From Welwitschia mirabilis (lineage: Eukaryota; Gnetophyta; Gnetopsida; Welwitschiales): a stretch of DNA of 64,000 nt. Below the pieces are notes generated by a model. The model saw nothing but the letters and a program-made list of their open reading frames with translations. It was not told the origin of the DNA and ran no database searches. Every line of letters starts with the position of its first letter. Positions within the stretch are counted from its first letter, which is position 1. Positions 9,457 to 22,259 of this stretch are shown piece by piece. The translations under genes were made by a program, and so were the position numbers. The stretch lies in contig JBOZIK010000001.1 in the NCBI GenBank assembly GCA_051453625.1, forward strand, positions 80,304,657-80,368,656. The letters run 5' to 3'.

Positions 9457-11369
9457 TGTCATACCCTACAATTTGTAAACCTTAATTACTTAGATATTAG
9501 ATATGTTAATATTTTAATTAGATAATAAATTATTCTTCTTTAAAGGAGCTGTAAAAATAAGATGGTATTTTAAATAATTATCCTTATTTTTTATAATTTT
9601 CATAAATTAACATAAAATAATAGTTAAAAGTTATTTAAGTGTTAAAACTAGATAATACCATTATGTAAGAAATTCAAATCACATAGTAAAACTAATAAAT
9701 TGAAAGTTTTAAGAGGATATAATAATATGTCTTACATCTTTTTTATTCATTTAAATTTTTGATAAATGTGATAAGTATACTATTTTATGAATAAATGTCT
9801 TCTACTTTGTGCCATTTGATTGATAGACTTTATGAATTATAAAATAAAAAAGCATTTGAATAAGTACATAAAATCTTATGTAGAACTAAGAATGATAAAT
9901 GAGTAAATTTACTTTACCAATATTTTTATCTTCTTAAGATGTGTAATAACAACTGATTCATAACATATTTATTTTTTTGTTAATTTGAGTTGCAAAGGCT
10001 TATCTCATTTTGTTATAAGATAAATTTATGCATTTATTCTTTTGATGCATTTTTGAATTAATACTTATGACCCTATGTAGGATTGAGAAGGAGGTAGCAT
10101 GTTAAAATAATGTATGTAATTAACTTTACTAATTAAAGCAAGAAACTTACTTATCCCAATTAGATGCATGAGTCATAACTTTGATGTCTTTTATTGTACT
10201 CCAATGTCACTTATTACTCATCCTACTTATCAATGATAAATCATGTAATCCAATAATCTTGAACTATGTCCCTTTTCTTTATCTATAAATGGATAATCTT
10301 TTCTCTTATATAAAAAGAGATATTTTTCATTTTCATGTAACTTCATTTTCTTCTTTTGTCTCTATTTCTTCTTATTCTCTTGCTGTATAGGTTGGAGCTA
10401 ATGATCCTTGAGCTTGAAATTTCATCAATTTTCATCTACCAAAGAATTACTAATCTTTTCAAGTAAGCTCCTTAATTCATGTTACTCATATGATCTTTAA
10501 TGAAATATTTTATTAGATCATTATTTATGCTTATTATGGTAATATGTTATTAAAATTTATTTCCTTCAATTATTTCTCACCAAGATGCTCAAGAAAAATA
10601 GAGGTTTTTTATGTTTAGTAATGAAGATTACTAATGGATGATTTTTGTCAACTAACCAAGGGTTCACTATAAAAATTTGAGTACTCATGTTTATTTTGTA
10701 TTATAAGGGAAAAATGTCTATCCCTCAAAATCTCTTTTAGGATAACTATCCTTTATCACAATCCTAAGGCTCATTATCAATGCTTTTGTGCATTGATTTT
10801 TTTTTCTACATTAATTTGCATTAGTATTATTTAATTAATATATATTATAACTATTTATTTTGCTAGTATATTAATTATTTTATTAATTCAAATTAGTGCA
10901 TTACTAGTTGTAGAATCTTTACCATGTTTTTATAATAAAAGTTAAATTTCCAGAATAAAGACATATGTTAAGAATACTATAGCTCATTAAATAGTAGGTA
11001 CAAATATTTTTCTATAAGTCTAGAATTATGTTATGTTTGTAAAAGTTTAAAAATAGTGATTTTTTAGATGTTTAAATAATTTTTAAAAAATTTATTTATG
11101 AAAATAGATTAAGAAATAGATACAAAATATAATAAGTAATTACTTTCCATTTCTATAACTAATGTTTACACTATTTTAAATATTAAGTATTCTAGGCTAG
11201 ATATAATTAAATAAGCTTTTAAAACATGTTAACTTACTTAAAAAATAAAGTATTTTAAAAGTTATGATCATTTTAATCTAGTGTGGTTTCACTCTAATTT
11301 CAGTAAATTTAATAGTTTTTAACCTTAAATCATGATCCTAAAAATAATACTTTCATAATTTTAAAGTAG
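9457..11369 (+). mobile_element. Chromovirus 3' LTR, left half
   Basis: It begins TGTCATACCCT at 9457, about 90 bp after the integrase end; Tekay/Del-type LTRs commonly start TGTAATACCC. A TATA-like TATAAAT lies at 10284-10290, followed by a pyrimidine-rich leader. The last 400 bp (from about 10950) align by eye with 52600-53000. Element A inserts at 11370 and the same repeat appears to continue at 23408, which would give an LTR of about 3.4 kb. The continuity is inferred from the 52.6-54.5 kb copy. The stretch is otherwise noncoding. Confidence 0.5.
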
Positions 11370-12585
11370 TGTTGTTTATATTCTTATTAAATCCTATCAA
11401 TCACAAACATATATTGTAAAACACAACACACTAATATAGAAATGTCATAATTTTGTCAAAGACATATGTAAAAAGAAAAAGAATTGATTTCAAATGAAAT
11501 TTTAATGTACTTTCTAAGTATAACAGAATAACAATGCAAATAAAAATGCAAGTAAATACACTTATGCAAATGAGATGCAAAACTAATCTAAATGAAACAT
11601 CTATTTAATTAGAAAATTAACTTGCTATGGAGATCGGTCTTATATATTCTAGATCAATCAAGAAAAGTCATCACTAGACTAAGACCAAAGTAATCTATCA
11701 GATGCGTTAAATAGAATATAAAAATAATGCAAGTTAATCTAGGAAATAAAATGCAATGCACCTAAACTACCAATATTAACTTTAACAAAGATTACCCCCA
11801 TGACCTATATCAAAACTGAAGCTATTATAGCAACATAAACCATAAGGGAGATGCATATAACAAAAGATATGAAAAGAAAAATGGGGTTTTGATAATACTG
11901 GAACAAATATCCATGTTATAAAGTAGCAGCACCTTAACAAAGGATACACAAGCTAACACCAAGGAAGATGTCTATCTATAATAACAAAGATGGATGTCCT
12001 ATTCTTTGATCTCCTAGTACAAGAATTTTTTATGTAAAATAAGATAAAATCAGAGTTAAGGATAAAGGAGATATTTATTATAAATAAAATTCTCTGAAAA
12101 TAAAAAATACTAATAGACATGGCAAAACCTTAATAGTTACACAAGAAGGCATATAACACATGGTGAAAATTTGGTGAAGTTTGATGAATAATTATTTCTA
12201 GGTATCATCTTGTTGGTTGTCTGAATGTCAAAAGACGATGCCACATCATACAAGATCTGCATTAGTTGCCAGTCTAGTCTAGTAAGCATCCTAATCAACA
12301 TAACTTCTTCTATCATCTATACTATTATCCAAACAATAAATTGTATTATGAGATTCATAAAGAAATTTCTTATGTTAGATCAGCCTTTTTGATTATACAA
12401 TTGTTGCTTCAGATAAAAAGTATTACAACTTTCCTTAAATGCTATCAAAGGTAAAGAAGATTTTATGTTTTTATGATATTTACCTTAGCTTTTCATTATC
12501 ATTAAAATTTAGCATAAAATTATCTAATGTCCTGGAAAACTACTGAAAATTCCCTATTAAATATATACAATTTAATAATGCAATA
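11370..12585 (-). mobile_element. 3' LTR of gypsy element A
   Basis: Pairs with 22260-23407: both carry TTCAAATGAAAT, ACTTATGCAAATGAGATG, AACCATAAGGGAGATGCATA and TCTAGTAAGCATCCTA in the same order and spacing. By eye they are about 80% alike, so the insertion is old. The outer left edge is TGTTG at 11370. I found no convincing 5-bp target duplication (AGTAG against AATAA). Confidence 0.75.
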
Positions 12586-13329
12586 TAACTTCCCACTTAG
12601 TCTTACCAGTTCCTAATGAAACCAAGTGAACAACTATGATTGTGAGTTAAATTGACTAAAATGAACTAGGAAACAACAAAATAAACTTAGAAATAATATT
12701 AGAAACCTCATGTAAAACAAAAATGTTAAAATAGATAACTGAACATTTTACCTATGTAGAGTAAGTGGCCATACTATCATCTTGATGGTCATCTAAATGA
12801 TGGAGGGAACAATAAGCTAAAAAATGCACTTAAAAAAAAGAAGTTTATGAAAAACTTTTCAGAAAGATGAATATTAAAGCTCAATAAAATTAGCTACCCC
12901 ATCAAATTTACAGCATATCATGAAAAATAATCATGTGTAATATAAAAAAAATCATCATCATAAGATGTCTCAATAATTGTGTAAAATATCTCAAAAATAA
13001 AATTGAACATAATAATGATACTTAAAAAATGATTTCTATATAAAATCATGAGTTTTTAAGTATGATCCATAAAGGAAAAATACATGATACAATATAATAA
13101 ATTACTTCCCTCATCATGTCAAAATCAACTCATAATGTGTAGAAGCTCAGGTGCAAGAGGAGAAGATGAAGAATTCTTAAGATCTGTATGGAAATGATGG
13201 TCAACTATCACACCATGCTAAATGCATAATGAAATGAGTGATTTCATCTCCCTATACTCTAACTGCCTCTATGATGTCAACTATCATACCATGCTAAATG
13301 CATAATATGCAAAAAATGCACATTGGTTA

Positions 13330-14110
13330 GATGCTCCTCTGTATGCTAAACTCTCCTCTTAATAATGGATATCCTTTGATGTAGTTTAGTGAAGCCTTGA
13401 TCCATAGCCTCTCTAAGACCCTGTGTTGTGTTAACTAGGAGACCCTATATCTACTCAAGTATAATGTTAACTATAGGTCTCTATGCCTAAGGTTTCTCTA
13501 TGTTCTTTAGGATTTGGATGTCCATGTCCTATAGGTAATAAGATAATATCTAAAGATGTGTAAGTATTTACTCGCTTAAAGGATCAGGTATATCAAAGCA
13601 TTTGAACATAGCTAAGAAAAGGCATGGATATCCTAGAGTCTAAATGTGATGAGCTTAAATCATCATCCTGATTCTTCTTCAAATGAATATCAAAAGTTCA
13701 TTTACTCTTTTTTGTGAACACTACCAACATTTATAAAAGTGCTTCTGTGGCATGACTATCATGGATAGATGGGCTAATGTTATGAATCAGTCCTCTATGT
13801 AGAATCTAGCTAAGGCAATGTGTGTACTCCTAATGCCACTTAAGTTAGTAAATATAGTGATGTGACTTATAAAAATAGATATCTCATGGCTATGGATAGT
13901 AGCTATAATCATGTTAACTAGGTAGTCATAGGTGTCAAATTGGCTTCCGATATGCATTGTGTCATAGAACTCTCTAGTCTTAGAGGCATGGTAAACTTCC
14001 TACTCATTCACAATTTATGTAAGCTATAAATTAGTTAATATTTGATCTACCTCTAGATCAATCCTACTCATAAAATCTTTGAAAAATTTCTCTACTTAGA
14101 TAAAAGCTAA
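13330..14110 (-). pseudogene. Extra ORF of element A, unknown function
   Basis: On the minus strand, read with stops and frame changes, protein-like text appears: EFYDTMHIGSQFDTYDYLV (about 13980-13917), RFYIED and HLSMIVMPQKHFYKCW in the middle, and REAMDQGFTKLHQRISII near the end (about 13410-13350), which could be a short coiled coil. It is in the same sense as pol and sits between integrase and the 3' LTR, where some plant Tat/Athila elements carry an extra or env-like ORF. I do not recognise its family with certainty and see no membrane segments or metal-binding motif. It is more C/G-rich than its neighbours. Confidence 0.35.
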
Positions 14111-14583
14111 CTGAATAGAGAGTAATCAAGCCTATTAAGGTAGTGGATTCATAGGATCTGCATGCTTAGTCATAGATGGGACTAGTGGGATTACATCTTA
14201 TTCTAATACCTTGGCTTATTTCTTTACCTCAGTCTATCTAATTATTCATGTGCATGTCCTAATCAATGAAAAACATAAATCGCATCACATGAGATACAAT
14301 GTAAATTATTAAAATGTATCTCATAAAAGATATAAAGGACCCAAGAAATTGGTTTTTGTGTAAAAATCATGAAAATATGTCATGTATACCCCTCAAGAAA
14401 ATTAATACATCGTATATTGCCTAATCAAGTGAAGAAGAAACATGAAACACAAGAAAAACAGAAAAGTGTAAAAAAGGTGGGCCCCATAGAAGGTTGAAAA
14501 TAAAAGTGTTCAAATCAAAAATATAATCTAGTAAAAATGTAGATATCATTGTATTAATTAATTTACTTATAAGGACTACTACA

Positions 14584-14852
14584 NNNNNNNNNNNNNNNNN
14601 NNNNNNNNNNNNNNNNNNNNNNNNNNNNNNNNNNNNNNNNNNNNNNNNNNNNNNNNNNNNNNNNNNNNNNNNNNNNNNNNNNNNNNNNNNNNNNNNNNNN
14701 NNNNNNNNNNNNNNNNNNNNNNNNNNNNNNNNNNNNNNNNNNNNNNNNNNNNNNNNNNNNNNNNNNNNNNNNNNNNNNNNNNNNNNNNNNNNNNNNNNNN
14801 NNNNNNNNNNNNNNNNNNNNNNNNNNNNNNNNNNNNNNNNNNNNNNNNNNNN
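14584..14852. other. Assembly gap (269 N) with duplicated flanks
   Basis: 14499-14583 and 14853-14937 are identical apart from about one base (GATATC against GAGATC). Confidence 0.95.
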
Positions 14853-16199
14853 AATAAAAGTGTTCAAATCAAAAATATAATCTAGTAAAAATGTAGAGAT
14901 CATTGTATTAATTAATTTACTTATAAGGACTACTACATTTTAACTTACACTCTTGATGAAAATAAGTTTCAAAGATAAAAACATAATTCTACCTCATAAA
15001 ATACACAAAATTAAATGTTTAGAAAAATAGTTAATGAAAATCAAATTCGTAAGTCGTAAATCAAAAAAAATGAAAAGCTAAATGATATACATAAAAAATA
15101 CAATTTAAAAGGCTAAAAATGGCAAAAAAAATTTAAAAATAATAAGGAAGAGAGAAAAACATATCTTATTTTGACAAATCTAATGAAATCTCACAATCTA
15201 AGATGTGAAATTGGATGGTGTAAGATCCAAAATATTTGTGGACCCTAAATGACATGTGACTTATAAAAAACAAAGAGAAATTTCATGAGAATGACGAAAA
15301 ATGATGAAAAATAAGCTTAGTTGTGGTTTTATCACACTATCATCCTATCATGTCATCCTCAAACAACTATAAAAAAATCTTAAGCTGTTATATGCTTGAT
15401 CGCTAGATGACTAGGTGGATGATAAGATATTAAAAAGTTTTATAGAAATGAAAATGTCAACTAAATAAGTTAGGCTCAAATATGACCTTAAAGGTATTTA
15501 AATTTATCAGAAAATTTGAAAGATAGAAAGTGATGAATAATCATGACAAATAAGCATAAAAAATAAAGAATACTGCACATAATCAAAAGATGGGATAATG
15601 AAAATGTACTAAGTACAATAAATAATGATAAAGAAAACTAAAAAAATGTCCTTGAACTAACAAAAAATAGTTATGAAAATATTAAAACTATATAACACAA
15701 AAATAAACATCACTAAAATTGTAAGGAACATAGTCTAACTAAAATGTTAAAAGAAAGTTAACTTTATTTGATAAAATAACAAAAGTGAAAAGAAAATAAA
15801 AATAAGAAAATTACATAATAATAAGGTGCTAAAAATGATGATAAAAAAGTATGAAATAACTTTGAAATAATAAATCAAATAACCAAAAAAAAATTAAATG
15901 AAAATAGACAACTTAGAACATGAAGAATATAGTGTATCTACCTTAAATTCTAACCTAGCAAATCCTCTCAAAAGTTATCATAAATTCATCTAAGTAAAGA
16001 TGCATGAAACAATGTATCGACTCCATAAAATTTCACTTGAAAATCTAGTGATTATGATGATATTGAAGATCAAGTACTCAAAACAATGAATGATAAGACC
16101 AAAGCTACTCATAAATGAATTCTCTTACTCACACACTAAAAGAAATCCAAATCCTCAAAAGTAAAATGATCATAAGGGAATACTAAGAGCTTAGAAAAC

Positions 16200-17170
16200 A
16201 AGCAATGCCTTTAATGTTACCAGGAATACCAATGATCCTATAGGCTTAAATTTTTATTACTACTTTCTATAATGAGGGGAGTGCAACCATAGTCAAAGAA
16301 GTAAGGACCTAAAAACCATGGCCAACTAACCCATTAGTGAAGTTTCCATAAATATCACCATTAATAAAGGTTCTTTTTTAAAATATTTACCTTAGTAAAA
16401 TATGACATCATGGTAACTATGCATTTTATCATAGGTAAAATATATCATGGTTATTATTTCTTTTTATTTTTAATCTTTTTTTTAAAATAAATCCCAAAAA
16501 GACGAAGTTAAAGAAGTGAGATAAAAGATAGGAAAAAAACACACTTAAATAATTGAAAACTTACACAATTAAGAAAAACATGAGAATAAAGACATCTTAC
16601 TTTAAAATAAAGTTTATAAATATGTAAATGTCTTAAGATCTGATGAATCTAATCTTATCATAGTAAAATGCCCAAGTATGAATACTAGTCATACAAACTT
16701 CATAAAGTAAATACATAAACCAAGTTAAAGATGATCAAGTAATATCATAACATCCATCAAAGGAATTAGCTAAGAGAGAATTTAGATAGTGATAGAGAGA
16801 AAGTCCTGCTCATTAATAAAACCTCAAAGAGAATTACTTCTATCATATTCAAGATTTCATCAAAAGATTTTTCATATATTTTCAACCTTTATCCATTAAT
16901 TTTATGCATCTCCCTAATGCCTAAGTTAGAAATCTCAATGGATCCATTAAAATATAATTTCACTATAAGATAAAAACCTAACCTTTAGAGGTCAACTTAT
17001 TATGTAAAAAATGCACTTTAGTATTATAGAAAAAGTAAGTTGACCAAGTTCAAACTTTTTAGAAAGGAACTTTTTAGAAAGGAACTTTTTATTATGCTTG
17101 AACTTAGCTTGGGTTTTATGAATTAGTTAATGATGTATAGCATAGGTATGTTTTTCATCTAAGTGTTTCA
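16200..17170 (-). mobile_element. Conserved post-pol block of element A
   Basis: 16230-16440 is the inverted copy of the block at 1185-1476 and 39290-39535 (landmarks GAGGGGAGTGCAACCATAG and CATGGCCAACTAACCC). 16600-17170 continues toward the integrase end. An exact 15-bp tandem duplication (TTTTTAGAAAGGAAC) occupies 17056-17085. Confidence 0.6.
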
Positions 17171-17176
17171 GTTGGG

Positions 17177-17990
17177 CTAATCTATTTTTAATATTTTTAT
17201 AAAGGTCCACAATATTAAGTTAATGAAAAGAATGATAAGAGTTATAACACACATCAACTGATAAAACACAAACATTTCTATACAAACGTTCATAAGGTGA
17301 AAATCCAAGAGAATTATAATAGGTAGTATGATAAGTATAAATAACATATTTAAACTTAGAAGTCCAAGATTTATTATTAATGGATACAAGTATTTGATGC
17401 ATTTTTATTATTACTCTATTTGCATTTTTAGCTTGACCATTGGTTTGTAGATGATAATCATAAGCTATTCTATTTCAATTCTAATGGATAAAAGAAGTCT
17501 CCTAAAAAGATGATATATAAAATGAGTTTCCTTATCACCAATGATAATTCTAAAAATACTGAAACATTGAAAAATATAAGTTCTAATCAAATTGCAAATA
17601 GTTCAAGAATCATTTATAAAGGTAGGAATAGCTTCAACCCATTTAGTAACATAATCAACAACAACTAAAATGTAATTCTTATCATTATAAGGTGGTCTAA
17701 TAGGGCTTATAAAACCAATTATCTAGTAATTAAAAGGTTTGAATTTAAGAATATTTTTAAGGGGGATATCATAAAAACACAGAAGGCTACCATAATGTTA
17801 ATAAGCATCACATCTTCTAGCAAAATCAAAAGAGTCTTCAAAAAGACTAGGCTAGTAAAAACTAGAGTAAAGAATTTTCATTAATGTTTTTTATCCACTA
17901 AAATAATCTCCATCAACATCAGTATGACAAAGATGGAAGATGTTTAATTTTTCCTATTTAAGCATACATTTTCTTATGCTTTGGTCTTTG
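17177..17990 (-). pseudogene. pol: Gypsy integrase (element A)
   Basis: Integrase inserts the cDNA copy into the host genome. Reading the minus strand through stops gives a zinc-finger remnant (FARRCDAY near 17815), the catalytic core with NYILVVVDYVTKWVEAIP near 17690-17630, IIGDKETHF near 17500, and the C-terminal WTSKFKYVIYTYHTTYY...LGFSPYERLY text at 17370-17280. The order and wording fit Tat/Athila-lineage elements. In DYVTKWVEAIP the Asp is kept. The core SDGGTHF-type motif reads GDKETHF. Frameshifts and stops make it non-functional. Confidence 0.65.
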
Positions 17991-18520
17991 CACCTATGGT
18001 AAAGATGTGACTCTATCTATTCATAATCACCTGTTCTATGGAAAAAATATTTTCTTTAATTATGACTCTAATATTATGGTGTCTTCATGGTAAGAAGATA
18101 ATTAACTATATTAGCATACCAAGGAGGAGGATAAGTAGAAGATCTGACAAAATATTATTCATTTTAAAAAGAATCATTAATCATAATATCATCAAGAGAA
18201 GAAGAAAGACATGATAAATTATTTGCTATACTATTATGTTTTCTAATTTATCAATGATGGAAAGATTAAATTCTTGTATAAGGAGGATTCATCTAATGAA
18301 TATAGCACCAAAGTCTTTCTTAATCATAAGGTATCTAATAACTATATGATTGGTATAAACATTTATATAAAAGCCTAAAAGATAGTATCTAAGATTATCG
18401 ACCAAAAAGATTATGATTAACATTTCCTTTTCAGTAGTAGTGTAATTCGATTGAGCTTTAAGTAAAGTTTTACTATGATAAGATATAACTTTAAAATCAT
18501 TTTCATACTTTTATCTTAGA
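17991..18520 (-). pseudogene. pol: Gypsy RNase H region (element A)
   Basis: This lies between recognisable reverse transcriptase and integrase. The coding sense is heavily interrupted, so it is assigned mainly by position; fragments resembling the RNase H end are present but no catalytic residue can be confidently assigned. RNase H would degrade the RNA strand of the RNA-DNA hybrid during reverse transcription. Confidence 0.4.
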
Positions 18521-19330
18521 ACCCTACCCAGTGTAATATTACTAGTATCATACATTAATTCAAAATCTTTATTTCAATTGAGTTCTATTACAATAGTTAT
18601 AGAAGAGATTTCATCTTTAAGTATTCTAAATAAAACAAATAAGATTCATTCCATTCAAATTGAGCTTTTTTTTTCATGTAACAAGCGAAGGGATTTACAA
18701 ATTTAGTATAATATTAAATAAAATGATAATAAAAACCACAATGACCAATGCAAGTTTAACCTTGTTTTACATTTTTTAGAGGAGTTAGGTTTTTAATGAT
18801 ACTTAGTTTTTCAGAGTTCATCCTAATTCCTTTATTAGAAATGTGATAACCTAATATAATTCCATTATTAACTAGAAAGAAAATCTTCTTTCAACTCAAA
18901 CGTAGGTCACTCTCAATGCATCTCTTAAGGACTCTTTATAACCTTTTTAAGATTTATTCAAAGTTTTCAATAAAGATTGAGAAATTATCTATAAAAATTT
19001 CAATTAAATCCTCTAACATAACAAAAAAGATACCCATCATTACACATTAAAAAATATTGAGGGCATTAGAAAGTCCAAAAGTCATGCATTTAAAGGAAAA
19101 TAGTCCAAAAGATAAAGTGAAAGTTATTTTTACTTGATCCTCACTAGCTATACCAACTTGATTATAACTCCTATACCCATTAAAAAAGTAATAAAATACA
19201 TGTATTTAGATTCTATCATGTATTTGATAAAGAAAAGGTAAAGTATAATGGTCTTTCTTTGTTACTTCATTTAATTTTTTAAAATTAATACACATTCTTT
19301 ACTACTTATGAAGCATTAATCATTTCTCTT
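18521..19330 (-). pseudogene. pol: Gypsy reverse transcriptase (element A)
   Basis: Minus-strand fragments include FPFKCMTFGLSNALNIF near 19100-19050 and MMGIFF near 19030, then LIEIFIDNFSIF around 18975-19010. The YxDD catalytic motif reads FIDN at 18984-18995, so the second Asp codon (18984-18986) has become Asn by a G-to-A change. Compared with element B, several hundred bp between protease and reverse transcriptase are missing, so the N-terminal fingers are largely lost. Confidence 0.65.
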
Positions 19331-19375
19331 TAAGTGAACAATGCTATAAAAATGATGTTGGCTTAATTTCTTTCT

Positions 19376-19800
19376 CTACATTCCATAATAACCTAGGTTA
19401 TTTTTAATGACATCGAAAACTCTAGTGGTAAACTTTTTATTTCTTAAGTGGCACTTCATCATTCTAATTCTTATATCAATAATACAATGGGTTGTTACAC
19501 AAAATGATCTATCTAAAATTAGTGGATAACTTTTATTATACTCAACTTCAATCACAACCATATCTATTAGATAGAGTGATTCCTCAATTTAAATCACCAA
19601 ATCTTTTAACTCCTAAAGGTTTATTTACTTATGTACCTGCCAATTATAAGATAATACATGTAGGTTTAATTTTAATTTCTTGACTAAGTCTCTAACAAAT
19701 GTGTAAAGGAATAATATTAACACTCACTCTAATATTGATTAAGTCTTTTTTAATTCTTTTATTTCTTTCTAATGTGATACTAATTATTGTTACCTCAAGA
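19376..19800 (-). pseudogene. pol: Gypsy aspartic protease (element A)
   Basis: The stretch 19561-19376 reads MVVIEVEYNKSYPLILDRSF followed by IIDI and a TRVFDV-like end. This is equivalent to the plant gypsy text IPLILGRPFL...ALIDV, the C-terminal half of the retroviral-type protease that processes the polyprotein. GRPF has become DRSF. The N-terminal catalytic loop upstream (about 19650-19750) is too decayed to read with confidence. Confidence 0.6.
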
Positions 19801-21830
19801 TCCTTAAAATTTTGGACATTTTTTATAAAACTAAGTTGGTTATAGATTGAGCCAGAAAGACTTTTGCTAGGTATTATTCATTTTTATTTATCCCTAGTTA
19901 CATATTTATATAACTTAAAATATTTAGGATTTTATTACAAGAGTTTCCAAAATGGTAAATTTATGCTTACATCTTGCATTATGGCTTTAAGATAATCATC
20001 GAATATAGGATTGATATTTAATCTATTAAGCCAAGGGGTAGTAGGTTTTTTTTCTTTATCTTGTAAAGAATTTTTTCTTATTAAGTTTATCACTTAAAGG
20101 AGAAGAAAAGTTATGATTTTCTAAGATTTTAATATCCTCTTATTCTTCTTCATCTTTCTTATTAATTTTAAAAGTTAAAGCCTCATGATAGGAGTGTTAT
20201 TTCATTTCCACTTTCTATTTCAATATTACAATCTTTTTTTTACTTTATTAGGATTTATTAAAGGTTGTGTTTTAAGTGATCCTTGTGATTTTTAATTTTC
20301 AAGCATAGTTTGTTGAAGAACATTCACTATATTTTCAATGTTTAAATTTGTTTTTCATTGATATTTTTAGCTCATTAATGGAATTTTTAAGTGGATCATT
20401 TTGATTTTTAGATCTTGATATACTTGCTTGAAAATTTGAGTTACTTGGTTGGAATTGAGAGTTATTTTTTTGAAAGTTATCATTCTCAAATCTATTTCTA
20501 AATGGTTGGAAATTTCAATGATTTCTTTAAAAGTTCTTAAACTTATTTTCAGATGATTAAAAGTTAAGTTGTCCATCCATCCTCAGTTGAAAAGACTTTT
20601 GATTGAAATCACATGCTTTTTTATAGATTTTCTCTTTATAAGTTGGCAATAAAGAATATTTTTTAGTTACATGATAGTTGTCTTCACATAAATCACAAGT
20701 TGAAACCACATTATTTTTAGTTATCACTTTTGCATCTAGAATCATTTAAGTGTATTTTTCTAATATTCTTATGAAATCCTTAATTACATTTATTGGTTCT
20801 TTTTCTATTTTTACTTCCTTCTTTTCTTGTTTAACTTCTTTAAGCTCTTTTATGATTTGACATACAATATGATTTTCTTTAGATGTTGATTTAGGCCATG
20901 TTTGATTTACTTCCACTAATTCTTCTAACAACCTCTATGCATTTTCTAATGTGAAATTCATTAAATTTCTATCACATAAAAAATCTACAAGTTGTTTAGT
21001 TTGTCTATTTAGTCCACTGTAGAAATAGTTTATTAATTCTTCTTGAATAAAGTATCAATAGGATTAGAATAAATTTCAATAAAAAATCATTCATAAGTAG
21101 TGACATAATATTTATCATATTGTTGTTGAAAATTTATCACCTATTTATTTTCTTTTCTTGTTATTGTTTTATTTATAAATCTTTTTATAAAGGCTTCTTG
21201 AATTCGATTCCATGTTTTTAAGCTTTTGTGTGGAATAGTTCTTAGCCATAATTTCACTTTTCCTTTTAATGTGATGGGAAAGATAATCACGTAAGTATGA
21301 TCACTAATTTGTTTTCTACCATCTTCTAAAGTAAGCACTAAGTATTCGATGTCAGATATACGTTGAAGGGAATCTTCATTATTTTATCCACTACGGATAG
21401 GATATGCTTTTAGATTTATTAACTCGACATCATCATCAAGAGATAGGTCAAAAGGATTTTGGATTTCATTCTTTTTATTTGAAATTAGTTTTTTAAGAGT
21501 GACATTAGCATTTGGATTTATGAGGATAGTAGAGGTTCCTATCATAATAGGGGTATTTATAGGAAACACCTATTTCTACTTTTGCTTAGAATTTAACATT
21601 ACAATAAAACTATTTGCTTTTAAAATTTATTTTGAAAAATTTTCTTTGAAAAAATTAGATTTAGAAATAATAAATGTAGAAAAATCTTCTTGCTTAATTA
21701 TTGAAATGTTTTACATACTTGTGATGTGCATACTTTGTTTTAGTTCATAGTCAATCAAACTTTATTAGATGTTTTCTTCAATCAGAAGTTGCTCTCTCTA
21801 ATACTTTGTCTTTTTACTTAAGTTTATCAT
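19801..21830 (-). pseudogene. gag: Gypsy gag and gag-protease linker (element A)
   Basis: The ATG at 21830 lies in the context GGACATGATAAAC; GACATGAT and the following text parallel the F gag start. The capsid-like region 21338-21141 reads GRKQISDHTYVIIFPITLKG followed by KVKLWLRTIPHKSLKTW, the usual plant gypsy gag core. The zinc knuckle at about 20700-20655 reads CDLCEDNYHVTKKY: the first two Cys and the His are kept, and the last Cys is Tyr. The linker near 20105-20180 has EDIKILENHN, also seen in B and, in altered form, in N. Several frames and stops are present. Confidence 0.65.
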
Positions 21831-22238
21831 GTCCTAGCATGCTTAGTTTTATTTATGCAAATATCATCTCAATGGTCATCCAGACGTTATACCTGAATGA
21901 TAATACACACAAAAAAAATCCAAAAATAAAAAACACAGAAAAACAAAGTTGCAAAATAACACAGAATGAAAACTAATGGTCATCCTATAAGTTGTCTAAA
22001 CAATAGAGTAGATGATGGGAAAAACGCTAGATCTTATGAAAATAGGTCATCATCATCATGCATTTTCTAGATGATAAGGGGGATGTTATGGCATTATTCT
22101 TAGAATTCAAATTAGAAAATGCAAAACAAAAAACCTATAGTTCAATTGTAAAGATATAATACTATCATAGACAAATATCTAAATCAAAATTCAAGCTACG
22201 TATTTAAGTAATGATAATTATAAAACCCTAAGCAACCT
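21831..22238 (-). mobile_element. Leader of gypsy element A
   Basis: Noncoding DNA between the primer site and gag, with three degenerate hairpin-type repeats (about 21862-21905, 21973-22020 and 22045-22086). Each pairs a GGTCATCC-like arm with a GATGATRG-like arm. Confidence 0.5.
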
Positions 22239-22256
22239 TATCTAGTAATGGAGCTA
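22239..22256 (-). other. Primer-binding site of A
   Basis: The minus strand reads TTAGCTCCATTACTAGATA, aligned with TGGTGTCATTACTAGGGA of the plus-strand LTR at 28436. It is a decayed tRNA-Asp-type site four bases from the LTR end. Confidence 0.6.
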
Positions 22257-22259
22257 AGA

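Larger units (their letters stand above)
12586..16200 (-). mobile_element. Long 3' noncoding/extra-ORF region of element A
   Basis: About 3.6 kb between the conserved post-pol block (16200-17170) and the 3' LTR, much longer than in element B, where the whole post-integrase region is 1.7 kb. The LTR-proximal end carries the inverted conserved tract (TCCCACTTAGTCTTACC). A decayed ORF lies at 13330-14110. A 30-bp direct repeat (TCAACTATCACACCATGCTA...) occurs at 13201-13230 and 13277-13306. The gap is 14584-14852; the remainder is AT-rich with no clear feature. Confidence 0.55.
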
